Notes: generated by a model not told the origin, from the letters alone. 64,000 bases of DNA from Nocardioides sp. URHA0032 (GCF_000620645.1 NZ_JIAV01000019.1:124001-188000), one strand, 5' to 3'; positions 1 to 8,784 are shown, counted from the first letter of the stretch. Numbers and translations: made by a program.

Positions 1-213
1 GTAGTCCGGGTCGATCACGACCCGGTTGGGGTCTCCGAGCGCTTCGTTCGCGACCTCCGGCGTGATCCCGTGGTTGGCCTGCATGTGCGTTGCGCCGTGA
101 GTCCAGTCGACGCGCTCGAACACCCGGTTATCGTAATGCATTGCATTACGGATCGGTAGTGGCGTGACCTCGTTGGTGTCGTCCCCTGACTGTGTCTGGT
201 CACCTGGGGTCAT
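1..213 (-). CDS. Partial small toxin-like protein, runs off the left edge
   Basis: An open frame of 71 codons reads leftward and leaves the window without a stop. The ATG at 213 overlaps the end of the integrase gene by four codons and has AGGTGG about 6 nt upstream; a second in-frame ATG is at 141. The peptide has a conserved-looking core (WTHGATHMQANHGITP, then EALGDP and VVIDPDY) resembling the N-terminal half of BrnT/DUF4258-type small toxins common on actinobacterial integrated elements. The family call is by eye and the C-terminal half is missing. Position next to the integrase says it belongs to the integrated element. It could also be an unrelated small cargo protein. Confidence 0.45.
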   Translation of the reverse strand, partial: MTPGDQTQSGDDTNEVTPLPIRNAMHYDNRVFERVDWTHGATHMQANHGITPEVANEALGDPNRVVIDPDY

Positions 214-1399
214 CACGCACCACCTGCGGTGCGAGGGCTTCGAGGATCTCGGCCGTCACCGGATTCACGATCTCGTCGGGCTCGATGTAGTGCTCCTTCG
301 TGATCTGCGAAGAGGTGTGCCCGAGCATCTCGGCCGCGAGGTCGGCCCCACCCGCACGATCGAGGAACGTGGCAACCGTGCGCCGGAACGAGTGCGGTGT
401 GACGCCCTCGACGCCCGTTCCCACCAAGATGGCCCGCAGACGTCGGCGGACGTTGTTGGTCGTCAGCGGGGTCCTGTTGCGGGTGAAGAAGATCAGATGC
501 TCACTGTCCTCCGAGGCAACCTTCACCAGGCGCTCACGCAATACCGCGGCTGCCCAGCTCGGCACCGAGACAGTCCTCGTCGACTTCGCCGTCTTGGGGT
601 GCGGCTGGCGATGCGTCGGCTTGCGTGCCGGCGAGACGATGGTCCCGCAGATGCGCACCGTGGCCGGCGAACTGGTGACATCCACATCGCACTTGCGGAT
701 CGCCAGGACCTCACCGATGCGAGCCGACGTACCGAGCATCACGTCGATGATCTGCTCCAACTGTCCATCCGGCGGCGGGCCGCACAGACCCGGTTCGCGT
801 CGCCATCGATGGGCCGCAGCTCGGATCGTCTCCACCTGATCGACCGTGAGCGCCTTGGCCTGCGACGGTGGCTTGTTCAGCTTCGCGGTCTCGCGCACCG
901 GGTTCTCGCGCAACGCGTCGTACCGCACCGCCAGACCGAGCGCCAGGCTGAGCACCGTCTTGGCCTGCTTAGCCGTGCTGTAGCTCTTCGTCTTCGCCAG
1001 CGTCTTGAGGAAGCGGTCGACCCGTCCCGTGGTGATCTCACGCAGCGTGTAGTTCTCGAAGGCCGGCATGACCAGTTGCCGCATGTTGCGTTCGTAGAGC
1101 GCCCGCGTGCTGTCGGCAACCTTGCCCTCCAGGTCGAGGTCGTCGAGCCAAAGCTCGACGAGTCTCGTGAAGGAACTGTCCGGTGTCACCTCGGTGTACG
1201 TCGTCCGGCTCGCCCTCGCAGCGAGTGCCTCCTTGAGGTTGCGCTCGGCCGTCTTCTGCGTCGCTCCCACCGCCGAGACCCGGCGGAGTTGGCCGTCATC
1301 GTCGCGGTAGCGGGTGCGTGCTCGGACCTGGCCGCTGGGCAGCTTCTCGAAGTTGATGCCACCGAATGTTCCGATGGCGGTACGTCGCCTACCTGTCAT
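200..1399 (-). CDS. Tyrosine-type site-specific integrase
   Basis: A 399-residue phage/ICE-type tyrosine recombinase that would insert and excise the element lying to the left. The N-terminal 60 residues form the arm-binding region, residues 75-175 the SAM-like core-binding domain and 180-390 the catalytic domain. Visible catalytic residues are R227 (in GTSARIGEVLA), H336-x-x-R339 (HSFRR), H361 (LGHTS) and the nucleophile Y371 (EHYIEPD), with a candidate Lys around 269-272. All are present, so the enzyme looks intact. The start is the ATG preceded by GAGGTGA, which overlaps the stop of the upstream excisionase-like gene, so the two are probably translated together. The tRNA-fMet gene 0.4 kb to the right is the likely target site. 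Confidence 0.93.
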   Translation of the reverse strand: MTGRRRTAIGTFGGINFEKLPSGQVRARTRYRDDDGQLRRVSAVGATQKTAERNLKEALAARASRTTYTEVTPDSSFTRLVELWLDDLDLEGKVADSTRALYERNMRQLVMPAFENYTLREITTGRVDRFLKTLAKTKSYSTAKQAKTVLSLALGLAVRYDALRENPVRETAKLNKPPSQAKALTVDQVETIRAAAHRWRREPGLCGPPPDGQLEQIIDVMLGTSARIGEVLAIRKCDVDVTSSPATVRICGTIVSPARKPTHRQPHPKTAKSTRTVSVPSWAAAVLRERLVKVASEDSEHLIFFTRNRTPLTTNNVRRRLRAILVGTGVEGVTPHSFRRTVATFLDRAGGADLAAEMLGHTSSQITKEHYIEPDEIVNPVTAEILEALAPQVVRDDPR

Positions 1400-1405
1400 G
1401 GCCGA

Positions 1406-1624
1406 TCACCTCAACTCGGCCTGCGTCGACGTGCGTTGGTCCAAGAGCCAGTCCTGGATGTCGCTGACGAAGTACCGAACGTGACGACCGACCCGCACCG
1501 AGGCGGGGCCGACGCCTTCCTGACGCCACTTGTAGAGCGTCTTCACAGGCAGGTCGAGGTACTCGGCGAGCTCCTCGATCCCGATCAGCGGCGCGAGGCC
1601 GCCCAAGGTGGTGTGGGTGTCCAT
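1406..1624 (-). CDS. Excisionase-type helix-turn-helix protein
   Basis: A 72-residue protein of the MerR-like/excisionase HTH family (PF12728 type). Residues 14-60 hold the fold: IGIEELAEYLDLPVKTLYKW, then GVGPASVRVGRHVRY and the closing DIQDWL helix. Such proteins bind att DNA and steer the adjacent integrase toward excision, or act as the element's repressor. It ends 6 nt before the integrase start. The frame stays open further upstream to 1747, but the start at 1624 (MDTHTTLGG) gives the usual family length; no strong ribosome site is seen there, so the start is uncertain. Confidence 0.8.
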   Translation of the reverse strand: MDTHTTLGGLAPLIGIEELAEYLDLPVKTLYKWRQEGVGPASVRVGRHVRYFVSDIQDWLLDQRTSTQAELR

Positions 1625-1767
1625 GCGCGCTAGGTGCGCCGTGCTTCCCGACTGAGTGAGCAACAACGAGCAGTAGCGGGCAGAGATTTCGCGGCAAGGC
1701 CTCGATCGCCGCTGCGCAGCGGCAAGAGTGGCCACTTTCTGGCCCACGGATCAAATCTCTAAACCTT

Positions 1768-1802
1768 TCAGGCCCGGAGATTCGCTGAATCTCCGGGCCT
1801 GA
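1768..1802. terminator. Perfect 15-bp hairpin beside the tRNA 3' end
   Basis: Arms TCAGGCCCGGAGATT and AATCTCCGGGCCTGA are exact complements around a 5-nt loop. It begins 5 nt beyond the tRNA 3' end and lies upstream of the excisionase gene. There is no U-run on either side, so it is a U-less terminator or processing structure for the leftward tRNA transcript. Confidence 0.6.
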
Positions 1803-1845
1803 TGAGTAGCGGGGGCAGGATTTGAACCTGCGACCTCTGGGTTAT
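1803..1845 (-). other. Predicted attachment site (3' part of tRNA-fMet)
   Basis: Integrases of this type usually recombine within the 3' half or T-arm of a tRNA gene and regenerate an intact tRNA. The integrase points away from the tRNA and lies on its 3' side, the standard geometry. The other att half would lie beyond the left edge, so the exact core cannot be defined here. Confidence 0.4.
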
Positions 1846-1880
1846 GAGCCCAGCGAGCTACCGAGCTGCTCCACCCCGCG
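1807..1880 (-). tRNA. Initiator tRNA-fMet (CAT)
   Basis: A complete cloverleaf of 74 nt reads on the minus strand, with anticodon CAT. The anticodon stem carries the GGG/CCC base pairs (CTGGG-CTCATAA-CCCAG) diagnostic of initiator tRNA. The first base pair is a mismatch (C1 against U72), also an initiator hallmark. The T-arm reads GCAGGTTCAAATCCTGC. The terminal CCA is not encoded. It is the probable integration target of the element to the left. Confidence 0.96.
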
Positions 1881-1942
1881 TCGGTGATCACAACCTTAGG
1901 GGATGGCGTCCGCCAACCCAAATCGGAAGGGCGTGGCTCCGG

Positions 1943-4942
1943 TCACCCGCCGGACGACGAGGCCGAGGGCGACTCCGGCGGGGACGCCGAGGGCGAGGTG
2001 GACGGGGACCCCGACGAGGATTTGCCGCCCTGGCTGTCCGGGAGCTGGCTGGACAGGTCGAAGGCCCGGTTCACCAGGTCCTTGCCGAGCTTCGTCTCGC
2101 GGGCCCAGGTGACGGTGTCGCCACTCTTCAGCGCCTCGTCCGCATTCACGAAGTGCGCCTGCGCCTGGTCGATGAGGCTGCGGATCTGGCTCACCAGCGA
2201 GCCGGTCGGCTTGCCGCCGCCGGGGTTGCCTCCACCACCGGACGGGCTCGTCGGCAGGGTGCGGTTGAGGGCGTCGGCGAGCGCGGCGGGCAGCGACGTG
2301 CCGATGCCGACCTCGTCGTTGTACGACACCAGGACGTAGGCGAGGCTCGGGTAGCTCACCGACGAGCCGGCGCGCACGGCGTACACCGGCTCGACGTACA
2401 CGAAACCGCCGTTGACCGGCAGCGTGAGGAGGTTGCCGTTGATGACCTGGCCGCCACTGCGGTTGAACTGCGCGAGCCGGTCCGCCACCTCGGTGTCGGA
2501 GTTGAAGTCGTTGGCCACCTGCCCAGGACCCTTGGCGTTCTGGTCCTTGAGCTGGAGCACCTCGATCTTGCCGTAGTCCGCCGACGCGGCGTCGGAGTTG
2601 ACCGAGACGAACCCCGCCAGGTTGTTCTTGTTGTAGGGGACGAAGGTCGAGGTCAGCGAGTAGACGGCCTGACCGGAGGAGTCGTCGAAGAGGCGGTACG
2701 GCGGCTGCAGCCGACTCGGTGAGTTCGGGTCGCTCGGGACCTGCCAGCGGTTGTTGCCGCTGTAGAACTGGATCGGGTCCTGCACGTGGTAGCGCGCGAA
2801 CTGGTAGCGCTGCACCTTGAACATGTCCTCGGGGTAGCGCAGGTGGTCACGCACCTCGTCGGGGATCTCGGAGTTCGGCTTCACGGTGCCCGGGAAGACC
2901 TTCTCCCAGGTCTGCAGGATCGGGTCGTCCTCGTTCCAGGCGTACAGCGTCACCGTGCCGTCGTACGCGTCGACCGTGGCCTTGACCGAGTTGCGCATGT
3001 AGTTGATCTCGTCGGTCGGGACCGTGCGCAGGGTGTCGTTCGTCTGGAGCGAGTCGGTGGTCATCGTGTCGAACGACTCGCGCTCGGCGTTGGGGTAGCG
3101 GTCCGTCGTCGTGTAGCCGTCGAGCACCCACAGGATGTGGCCGTTGGCGACGATGGGGTACGGGTCGCTGTCGACCGTGAGCCACGGCGCGAACTTCTCG
3201 ACCCGCTCGCTCGGGTCGCGGTTGTAGAGCACCTCGCTGTCGCCGGTGACCCGGCCGGAAAGCAGGAAGTTGGTGTCGCCGAACTTCACCGCGTACATCA
3301 GCTGGCGGAACGAGCTGCCGATCGGCACCCCGCCGCTGCCGTCGTACGTCGTGGTCGTGAGCTGGCCGGAGTCGTCCGCGCCGCCGGTGGCCAGGTCCTG
3401 CTCCACGTCCTTGGCGCCGGGGGCCTTGCCGACGATCGAGTAGTCGGGACTCTGCTCGCCGAAGTAGACGCGCGACTCGAAGCCACCGGTCGCCTGCGAC
3501 AGCGCATCCTGGCCCGGAGCCGTGCCCTCGGCCCACTGCGTCTTGTCGTCCGAGCTGTCGACCGGCAGGTCGTCGTTCGTGGTGCGCTGGTTGCCGTACG
3601 CCGCGATGATCCCGGAGCCGTGGGTGTAGACGGTGTGCAGGTTGGACCAGTTGCGGTCCCCGTCCGGGATGCCGGACTGGTTCAGCTCCCGGACGCCGAG
3701 CACGAGGGCGCGGTCCGCTCCCGCGATGTCGTAGCGGTCGACGTCGAGCACGTCCGCGACCGAGTAGAAGGCGCGCGCCTGCTGCACCTGCTCGAAGGTC
3801 GGGCTCACCAGCTTCGGGTCGACGAGCGGCACCGACTCGGTCTCGCGGTCGAGTACCGACTGGTCGGGGTTGTCCACGGTGGCGTCGATGATGTCCTTGA
3901 CCTCGATGCCGTCGAGGTCGTACGCCGACCGCGTGGCGTCGATGTTCGCCTTGATGTACGGCTGCTCCTTGTCCGCCTCGGACGGCTTCACCTGGAACTG
4001 CTGCACGATGCCCGGCCAGATCAGGCCGAGCAGGATCGCCGACACCGCGAGCAGCGCCAGGCCGACCGACGGCAGCAGCCAGGTGCGCCGCCAGACGTTG
4101 ACGAAGAACAGCACCGCGCAGATGACCGAGATGCCCAGCAGGATGTTCTTCGCCGGCAGCACGGCGTGGTCGTCGGTGTAGTTCATGCCCGTGATCAGCG
4201 TGCCGCCCTGGTTGACCAGGTCGTAGCGGTCCAGCCAGTAGTCCGCGGCCTTCACGAGCACGAACAGTCCGAGCAGCAGCGACAGCTGCACCTGCGCGGC
4301 GCCGGAGAACCGGTCCCGCGGGGTCTGCAGCCGGATGCCGCCGTACAGGTAATGCACCACCGCCGACGCGATGATCGAGATCACCAGCGTGGCCATCGCG
4401 AAGTCGACCAGGTAGTGCAGCCACGGCAGGTCGAAGACGTAGAAGCCGATGTCCTTGTGGAACCAGGTGTCCTGCTGGTGGAACGGCACGCCGTTGCGCC
4501 ACAGGAGGTAGTTGCGCCACTCCCCGATCGCGGAGCTGCCGGCGAACGCGCCGAGCACCACGGCGACGCCGACCAGCAGCCAGGTGCGGATCGGGGTCAC
4601 CGCGTCGCGGTAGCGGTCCAGGCCGTTCTGCTCGCTCGAGCTCGGCCGGAAGAACGGGCGGAACCGGTAGGCGAGGTAGATGTTCAGGCCGACAACACCG
4701 GCCATCAGCAGACCGAAGACCAGGAACAGCACGGTCTTGGTCCAGAACAGCGTGGTGAAGACCTCGGAGTAGCCGGCGTCCTGGTACCAGAGCCGGTCGG
4801 TGTAGAGGTTGGCGAACGTGCTGAGGCCGAGGAAGCCGAGCACCAGCACCACCGCGGTGATGATCAAAGCGCGTGAGCGCCGTGACCCGGTCCGCGCCGG
4901 CGGCCGGTTGTCCCCCGCACCCTCGTCGAACAGCTCGCTCAT
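1943..4942 (-). CDS. UPF0182 family large membrane protein
   Basis: A 999-residue integral membrane protein of the UPF0182 family (Rv3193c-like). After a short polar N-terminus it has about seven hydrophobic segments in the first 310 residues, then a large extracytoplasmic domain of some 560 residues (YRLFDDSSGQAVYSLTSTFV, EVGIGTSLPAALADALNR), then a low-complexity Gly/Ser/Pro tail. The cellular role of the family is not established. It is the last gene of a three-gene operon: its ATG overlaps the stop of the PPA1309-family gene by 4 nt (ATGA). The C-terminal S/P-rich stretch is probably disordered. Confidence 0.93.
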   Translation of the reverse strand: MSELFDEGAGDNRPPARTGSRRSRALIITAVVLVLGFLGLSTFANLYTDRLWYQDAGYSEVFTTLFWTKTVLFLVFGLLMAGVVGLNIYLAYRFRPFFRPSSSEQNGLDRYRDAVTPIRTWLLVGVAVVLGAFAGSSAIGEWRNYLLWRNGVPFHQQDTWFHKDIGFYVFDLPWLHYLVDFAMATLVISIIASAVVHYLYGGIRLQTPRDRFSGAAQVQLSLLLGLFVLVKAADYWLDRYDLVNQGGTLITGMNYTDDHAVLPAKNILLGISVICAVLFFVNVWRRTWLLPSVGLALLAVSAILLGLIWPGIVQQFQVKPSEADKEQPYIKANIDATRSAYDLDGIEVKDIIDATVDNPDQSVLDRETESVPLVDPKLVSPTFEQVQQARAFYSVADVLDVDRYDIAGADRALVLGVRELNQSGIPDGDRNWSNLHTVYTHGSGIIAAYGNQRTTNDDLPVDSSDDKTQWAEGTAPGQDALSQATGGFESRVYFGEQSPDYSIVGKAPGAKDVEQDLATGGADDSGQLTTTTYDGSGGVPIGSSFRQLMYAVKFGDTNFLLSGRVTGDSEVLYNRDPSERVEKFAPWLTVDSDPYPIVANGHILWVLDGYTTTDRYPNAERESFDTMTTDSLQTNDTLRTVPTDEINYMRNSVKATVDAYDGTVTLYAWNEDDPILQTWEKVFPGTVKPNSEIPDEVRDHLRYPEDMFKVQRYQFARYHVQDPIQFYSGNNRWQVPSDPNSPSRLQPPYRLFDDSSGQAVYSLTSTFVPYNKNNLAGFVSVNSDAASADYGKIEVLQLKDQNAKGPGQVANDFNSDTEVADRLAQFNRSGGQVINGNLLTLPVNGGFVYVEPVYAVRAGSSVSYPSLAYVLVSYNDEVGIGTSLPAALADALNRTLPTSPSGGGGNPGGGKPTGSLVSQIRSLIDQAQAHFVNADEALKSGDTVTWARETKLGKDLVNRAFDLSSQLPDSQGGKSSSGSPSTSPSASPPESPSASSSGG

Positions 4943-5496
4943 CCCTGGTTCTCCTCCTCCAGCGTGGCGACGAGGAGCTGCAGCAGCCCGGGCACCAGGT
5001 CGGCGCCTCCGACCACGGACTGGTCGTCGTCGTGGGCGCGCAGTCGCAGCGCGCAGTACGTCGCTCCGGCGCGGGTCGCGCCCGCCACGATCCGCACCTC
5101 CTGCCGGTCAGGGTGCTCGCGGGCGAACTCCTCCGCGGAGGCCGGGTCGTCGGGGATGAGCGGGTCGGCGTCCGGGGGCAGCACGAGCCGCTCCACCACC
5201 GCCGCACACCCGGTGACCTCCGGTGGCCAGGCGATCGACTCGAGCGCGACCTCGAGCGGCTGGTCGGGCACCAGCAGCTCCTGCTCGACGGGCGTGAACG
5301 AACCCTCGGCCGAGGCCGAGTCCAGGCCCATCGCGGCGGCCAGGGCCGGCTCCCGCTCGACCAGCTGGGCGGTGTCGACGAGCGCGTAGAGCCGGGCGGG
5401 CCGGTCCCAGCCCTCTCCGGCGGCGTGGTGCTCGATCTCGAGCACCACCGCGGCCAGGGCCGGGTCGACGTCGAGATCGGCGTCGAAGTCGGTCAC
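4939..5496 (-). CDS. PPA1309 family protein
   Basis: A 185-residue acidic soluble protein of the actinobacterial PPA1309 family, function unknown. The start is taken as the GTG that overlaps the stop of the upstream PDZ protease gene (GTGA), preceded by GAGGGGAGC; an upstream ATG would add 17 residues inside that gene. Conserved-looking segments include YALVDTAQL, the central WPPEVTGCA and the C-terminal EVRIVAGATRAGATYCALRL. No signal peptide or membrane segment. Sandwiched between a membrane-anchored protease and a large membrane protein, with 4-nt overlaps on both sides. Confidence 0.85.
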   Translation of the reverse strand: MTDFDADLDVDPALAAVVLEIEHHAAGEGWDRPARLYALVDTAQLVEREPALAAAMGLDSASAEGSFTPVEQELLVPDQPLEVALESIAWPPEVTGCAAVVERLVLPPDADPLIPDDPASAEEFAREHPDRQEVRIVAGATRAGATYCALRLRAHDDDQSVVGGADLVPGLLQLLVATLEEENQG

Positions 5497-6557
5497 GAGC
5501 TCCCCTCCTCGCAGCTGGGCAGGTCGGCGTTCGGGTCCTTGACCCACGCGTCGATCGCCAGGCGCGCGTCGTGCATGGTGTCCGCCTTCACCAGGCGCAT
5601 GTCGCCGTTCGGCGCGCCGAGCGCATCCTCGCAGTTGTCGGGGGGCACGAGGAACAGCTGCGCCCCGGCGTCACGGGCGCCCACGATCTTCTGCTGGATG
5701 CCGCCGATCGGGCCGACCGTGCCGGTGGCGTCCATGGTGCCGGTGCCGGCCACGGTCTCCCCGCCGGTCAGCGAGCCGGGCGTCAGGGTGTCGTAGATGC
5801 CCAGGGAGAACATCAGCCCCGCGCTCGGGCCGCCGATGCCCGGGTTGATGTTGATGGTCACGTCGACCGGAAGGTCCGGCTTGGCCTCCGTGCCGACCTG
5901 GATGCCGACCTGCGGCTTGCCGTCGACGGTGTCCGGCGTGACCTGCACGGTCGTGCGCTCGTCGTCGCGGCGTACGACGAAGTCGACCGGCGCGCCGGCG
6001 GGTGCAGCCGTCACCGCGTCCACGACGTCGTCGGAGGACGAGACGTCGGTGCCGTCGACGGCGAGGATGACGTCGCCGGACTCGAGGTTCCCGTCGGCCG
6101 GCGCACCCTTCGTCACGCCCGCGACGACCGGCTCGGTGACGTCGTAGCCGAGCTCCTCCAGGGCGACCGCGGTCGCGGCGTCCTGCGAGGACGTCATCTG
6201 GGCGGCACCCTCCTGGCGGTTCTGCTCGACGGTCTCGTCCTGGCGGTACACCGCGTCGTAGGGGTAGACGGCGTCCTCGTCGCTGATCCAGTCGTGCATC
6301 AGCTCGAACAGGTTGTTCCGGCCGTTGGGCTTGGGCTGCGAGACGTAGACCGTGGTCATCCGCACCTGCCCGTCGTCGGGATAGGACTTGCGTCCCTCGA
6401 CCTGGATGATCTGCTTGCCGTCGTCGTTCTTGCCGAGCACGTTGACGGTCAGCCCGGGCTCGTAGGTGACGTAGGGCAGGGGTACCAGGGCGGCGGTCAC
6501 CCACAGGGCGATCAGCAGCGGCACGGCCAGGATGCCGGCGAGGGTGCGCTGCGTCAT
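5493..6557 (-). CDS. PDZ-domain Lon-like (S16) membrane protease
   Basis: A 354-residue protease of the YlbL/Rv3194c type. Residues 7-29 form an N-terminal membrane anchor, placing the rest outside the membrane. Residues about 135-210 are a PDZ domain and 225-345 a Lon-type proteolytic domain. The Ser-Lys dyad is visible: S245 in GGPSAGL and K290 in GGIQQKIVGA. It lacks any ATPase domain, so acts ATP-independently on exported substrates. First gene of the operon with the PPA1309 and UPF0182 genes, in the same order as in mycobacteria (Rv3194c, Rv3193c). Confidence 0.93.
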   Translation of the reverse strand: MTQRTLAGILAVPLLIALWVTAALVPLPYVTYEPGLTVNVLGKNDDGKQIIQVEGRKSYPDDGQVRMTTVYVSQPKPNGRNNLFELMHDWISDEDAVYPYDAVYRQDETVEQNRQEGAAQMTSSQDAATAVALEELGYDVTEPVVAGVTKGAPADGNLESGDVILAVDGTDVSSSDDVVDAVTAAPAGAPVDFVVRRDDERTTVQVTPDTVDGKPQVGIQVGTEAKPDLPVDVTININPGIGGPSAGLMFSLGIYDTLTPGSLTGGETVAGTGTMDATGTVGPIGGIQQKIVGARDAGAQLFLVPPDNCEDALGAPNGDMRLVKADTMHDARLAIDAWVKDPNADLPSCEEGSS

Positions 6558-6581
6558 GCGGCCAAGACTGTCAGATCAGCC

Positions 6582-6827
6582 CTAGGACACGCGTCGTGAG
6601 GGCCGCACCGCGATGCCGGTGGACCGGTCGGGGGCGGGTTGCTCGACGGCGTACCCCGGCGCGGGGCGGTGACGTCGCCGCGGCTCGCCCTCCAGCGCGG
6701 TGGCGAGCCGGCGGACGGCGACCTCGCGGTCCACCTCACCGCGACCCTCGCGGCCGAGCCAGGCGACCCACAGCATCGCCACGATCGTGACCACGACCGA
6801 CGGCACCAGCCAGAGCAGGATCTCCAC
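6582..6827 (-). CDS. Small single-span membrane protein
   Basis: An 81-residue protein starting at a GTG. Residues 2-24 are a hydrophobic span (ILLWLVPSVVVTIVAMLWVA), followed by a basic cytoplasmic tail rich in Arg, Glu and Pro. The frame is open further upstream, but the hydrophobic stretch directly after this GTG makes it the natural N-terminus. No clear ribosome site is visible. It lies 24 nt upstream of the PDZ protease gene on the same strand and may be its leader gene. Family not recognised; could be spurious. Confidence 0.5.
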   Translation of the reverse strand: MEILLWLVPSVVVTIVAMLWVAWLGREGRGEVDREVAVRRLATALEGEPRRRHRPAPGYAVEQPAPDRSTGIAVRPSRRVS

Positions 6828-6882
6828 ACCGTGAGGGTAGGTGGGTGGGGTGGCTGCGGGCGGGAGGCTCGCGCGCGCCTGT

Positions 6883-6936
6883 CGGGATCCCCGGCTCACC
6901 GGGGATCCCGGCACTTACCGGGCAGTGCAACGCCCC
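6883..6936 (+). repeat. 54-bp palindromic repeat, family A copy 1
   Basis: A perfect hairpin with 12-bp arms (CGGGATCCCCGG and its complement) around CTCA, followed by a 26-nt tail (GCACTTACC... to CGCCCC). A copy with an identical palindrome and 20 of 26 tail bases matching lies at 30541-30594 in opposite orientation. It sits in the gap after the leftward moaE gene. Confidence 0.85.
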
Positions 6937-6988
6937 AAAAGCGAAAGGAGTGCCTGTGGAGCAGGACCGCCACGGGCCGCGCCGGGGG

Positions 6989-7414
6989 CTACGGCGTGCC
7001 GACCCACTCGTCCGAGCCGTCGGCGAAGCGCTGGTGCTTCCAGATCGGCACGTCGGCCTTGATGGTGTCGATCAGCGCACGGGACGCGGCGAACGCGTCG
7101 CCCCGGTGGGAGGCGGTGGTCGCGACGACGACCGCGATGTCGCCGATCGCGAGCGTGCCGACCCGGTGAACGGCGGCGACGCCCTGCACCTCGTGCTCCT
7201 CCGCGACCCGCTCGCAGACCGCGCGCATCGTCTCCAGGGCGCTCGGGTGGGCGGAGTAGTCGAGCCCGTCGACGCCCTTGCCACCGTCGTGGTCACGCAC
7301 CCGGCCGACGAACAGCGTGAGGCCGCCGGAGGCGTCGTCGTCGAGCGCGGCGACCACCTCGGCGACGTCCAGCGGGGTCTCGCGCAGGTCCACGAGTCGT
7401 ACGGCGGAGCTCAC
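6989..7414 (-). CDS. moaE: Molybdopterin synthase catalytic subunit MoaE
   Basis: A 141-residue MoaE, the large subunit of molybdopterin synthase, which with thiocarboxylated MoaD converts precursor Z (cPMP) to molybdopterin. Typical segments: FVGRVRDHDGGKGVDGLDY near residues 36-54, HRVGTLAIGDIAVVVAT, then the active-site stretch IKADVPIWKHQRFADG and the closing EWVG. Length is normal. No moaD or other moa gene is adjacent. It would support the molybdenum hydroxylase encoded at 55524-59455. It starts at a GTG 35 nt from a divergent metalloprotease gene. Confidence 0.95.
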   Translation of the reverse strand: MSSAVRLVDLRETPLDVAEVVAALDDDASGGLTLFVGRVRDHDGGKGVDGLDYSAHPSALETMRAVCERVAEEHEVQGVAAVHRVGTLAIGDIAVVVATTASHRGDAFAASRALIDTIKADVPIWKHQRFADGSDEWVGTP

Positions 7415-7449
7415 AGGATGACCCTAGGCCAGGCGCGTACGGTTGAGCC

Positions 7450-8784
7450 ATGAACGACAGTCCGGACGAGACGCCCGACGACGGCCAGAACCCCTTCAAG
7501 GGCACGCCGTTCGAGCAGATCTTCGGCGCCATGGGTGGCGCCGTGGGCGGTGGACTGGGTGGCGCGGCGGGCGGGATGCCCGACCTCAACCAGCTGTTCA
7601 GCCAGATCCAGTTCCTCATGCAGCCGTACGACGGCCCGCTCAACTGGGACTTCGCCCTGGACATGGCGCGCAAGGCCGCCGCCCAGGAGCCGGACCCGAC
7701 GCCCAGCCAGAAGCAGAAGGACGCGGTGGCGGACGCCGTCCGCCTCGCCGACCACTGGCTCGACGACACCACGGCGTTCCCCTCGGGCGTCAGCTCGACT
7801 GCTGCCTGGAGCCGCGCCGAGTGGATCGTCGGCACCACCGACGTGTGGAAGGTGCTCGTCGAGCCGATCGCGGAGTCCTCGGTGAACGCGCTCTCGGGCG
7901 CCCTGCCCGCGGAGGCCCAGGCGATGTCCGGGCCGCTGCTCGGCATCCTGGGCAAGGCGGTCGGCGGCATGCTCGCCCAGCAGGTCGGCTCTGGCCTCGG
8001 CGCGCTCGCCGCCGAGGTGCTCAGCGTCTCCGACATCGGGCTGCCGCTCGCGGCGGCCGGGAAGGCCGCGATCCTGCCCGTCAACGTCGCGGCGTTCGCT
8101 GCCGGGCTGGACGTGACCGAGGACGACGTCCTCCTCTACCTCGCCCTGCGCGAGGCCGCGCACCAGCGGCTGTTCGCGCACGTGCCGTGGCTGCGCGACC
8201 ACCTGATCGGCGCGGTCGCCGACTACGCCCGTGGCATCGAGATCAACGCCGAGGGCATCCAGTCGCGCATCGAGGAGCAGATGCGCGGGATCGACCCGTC
8301 GAACCCGGAGTCGATGCAGGAGCTGCTCGAGGGCGGCCTGTTCGACATGCCGCGCTCCCCCGCTCAGGACGCCGCGCTCCAGCGGCTCGAGGTCACCCTC
8401 GCGCTGGTGGAGGGCTGGGTCGACGAGGTCGTCGGCCAGGCGACCGCGGAGCGGATGCCCTCCGCCGGGAAGCTGCAGGAGGCCTTCCGGCGCCGCCGCG
8501 CGGCCGGCGGCCCGGCCGAGCAGACGTTCGCGACGCTGGTCGGCCTCGAGCTGCGCCCGCGCCGGCTGCGGGACGCCTCCACGCTGTGGGGCTCGCTGCG
8601 GACCCGGCAGGGCACCGAGGCCCGCGACGGCGTCTGGATGCATCCCGACCTGCTGCCGACCGCCGCGGACCTCGACGACCCGCTCGGATTCCGCGAGGAC
8701 GCGACCGCGCCGCCCGAGCTCAGCGACGCGGACTTCGACACGGAGCTGCAGAAGCTGCTGGACCCCGGCCAGCCCGACGAGTGA
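7450..8784 (+). CDS. Zinc-dependent metalloprotease-like protein (DUF2342)
   Basis: A 444-residue protein of the actinobacterial zincin-like DUF2342/TIGR03624 family (Rv3195-like). The N-terminal 55 residues are Gly-rich and probably flexible. The core includes the modified zinc site REAAHQRLFAHVPWLRDH around residue 235, where the usual HExxH is replaced by an E-x-x-H arrangement, and a conserved C-terminal block ending LLDPGQPDE. Substrate unknown. Its position matches Rv3195 in the syntenic mycobacterial block. The downstream NUDIX gene overlaps its stop by 4 nt (GTGA). Confidence 0.88.
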   Translation: MNDSPDETPDDGQNPFKGTPFEQIFGAMGGAVGGGLGGAAGGMPDLNQLFSQIQFLMQPYDGPLNWDFALDMARKAAAQEPDPTPSQKQKDAVADAVRLADHWLDDTTAFPSGVSSTAAWSRAEWIVGTTDVWKVLVEPIAESSVNALSGALPAEAQAMSGPLLGILGKAVGGMLAQQVGSGLGALAAEVLSVSDIGLPLAAAGKAAILPVNVAAFAAGLDVTEDDVLLYLALREAAHQRLFAHVPWLRDHLIGAVADYARGIEINAEGIQSRIEEQMRGIDPSNPESMQELLEGGLFDMPRSPAQDAALQRLEVTLALVEGWVDEVVGQATAERMPSAGKLQEAFRRRRAAGGPAEQTFATLVGLELRPRRLRDASTLWGSLRTRQGTEARDGVWMHPDLLPTAADLDDPLGFREDATAPPELSDADFDTELQKLLDPGQPDE

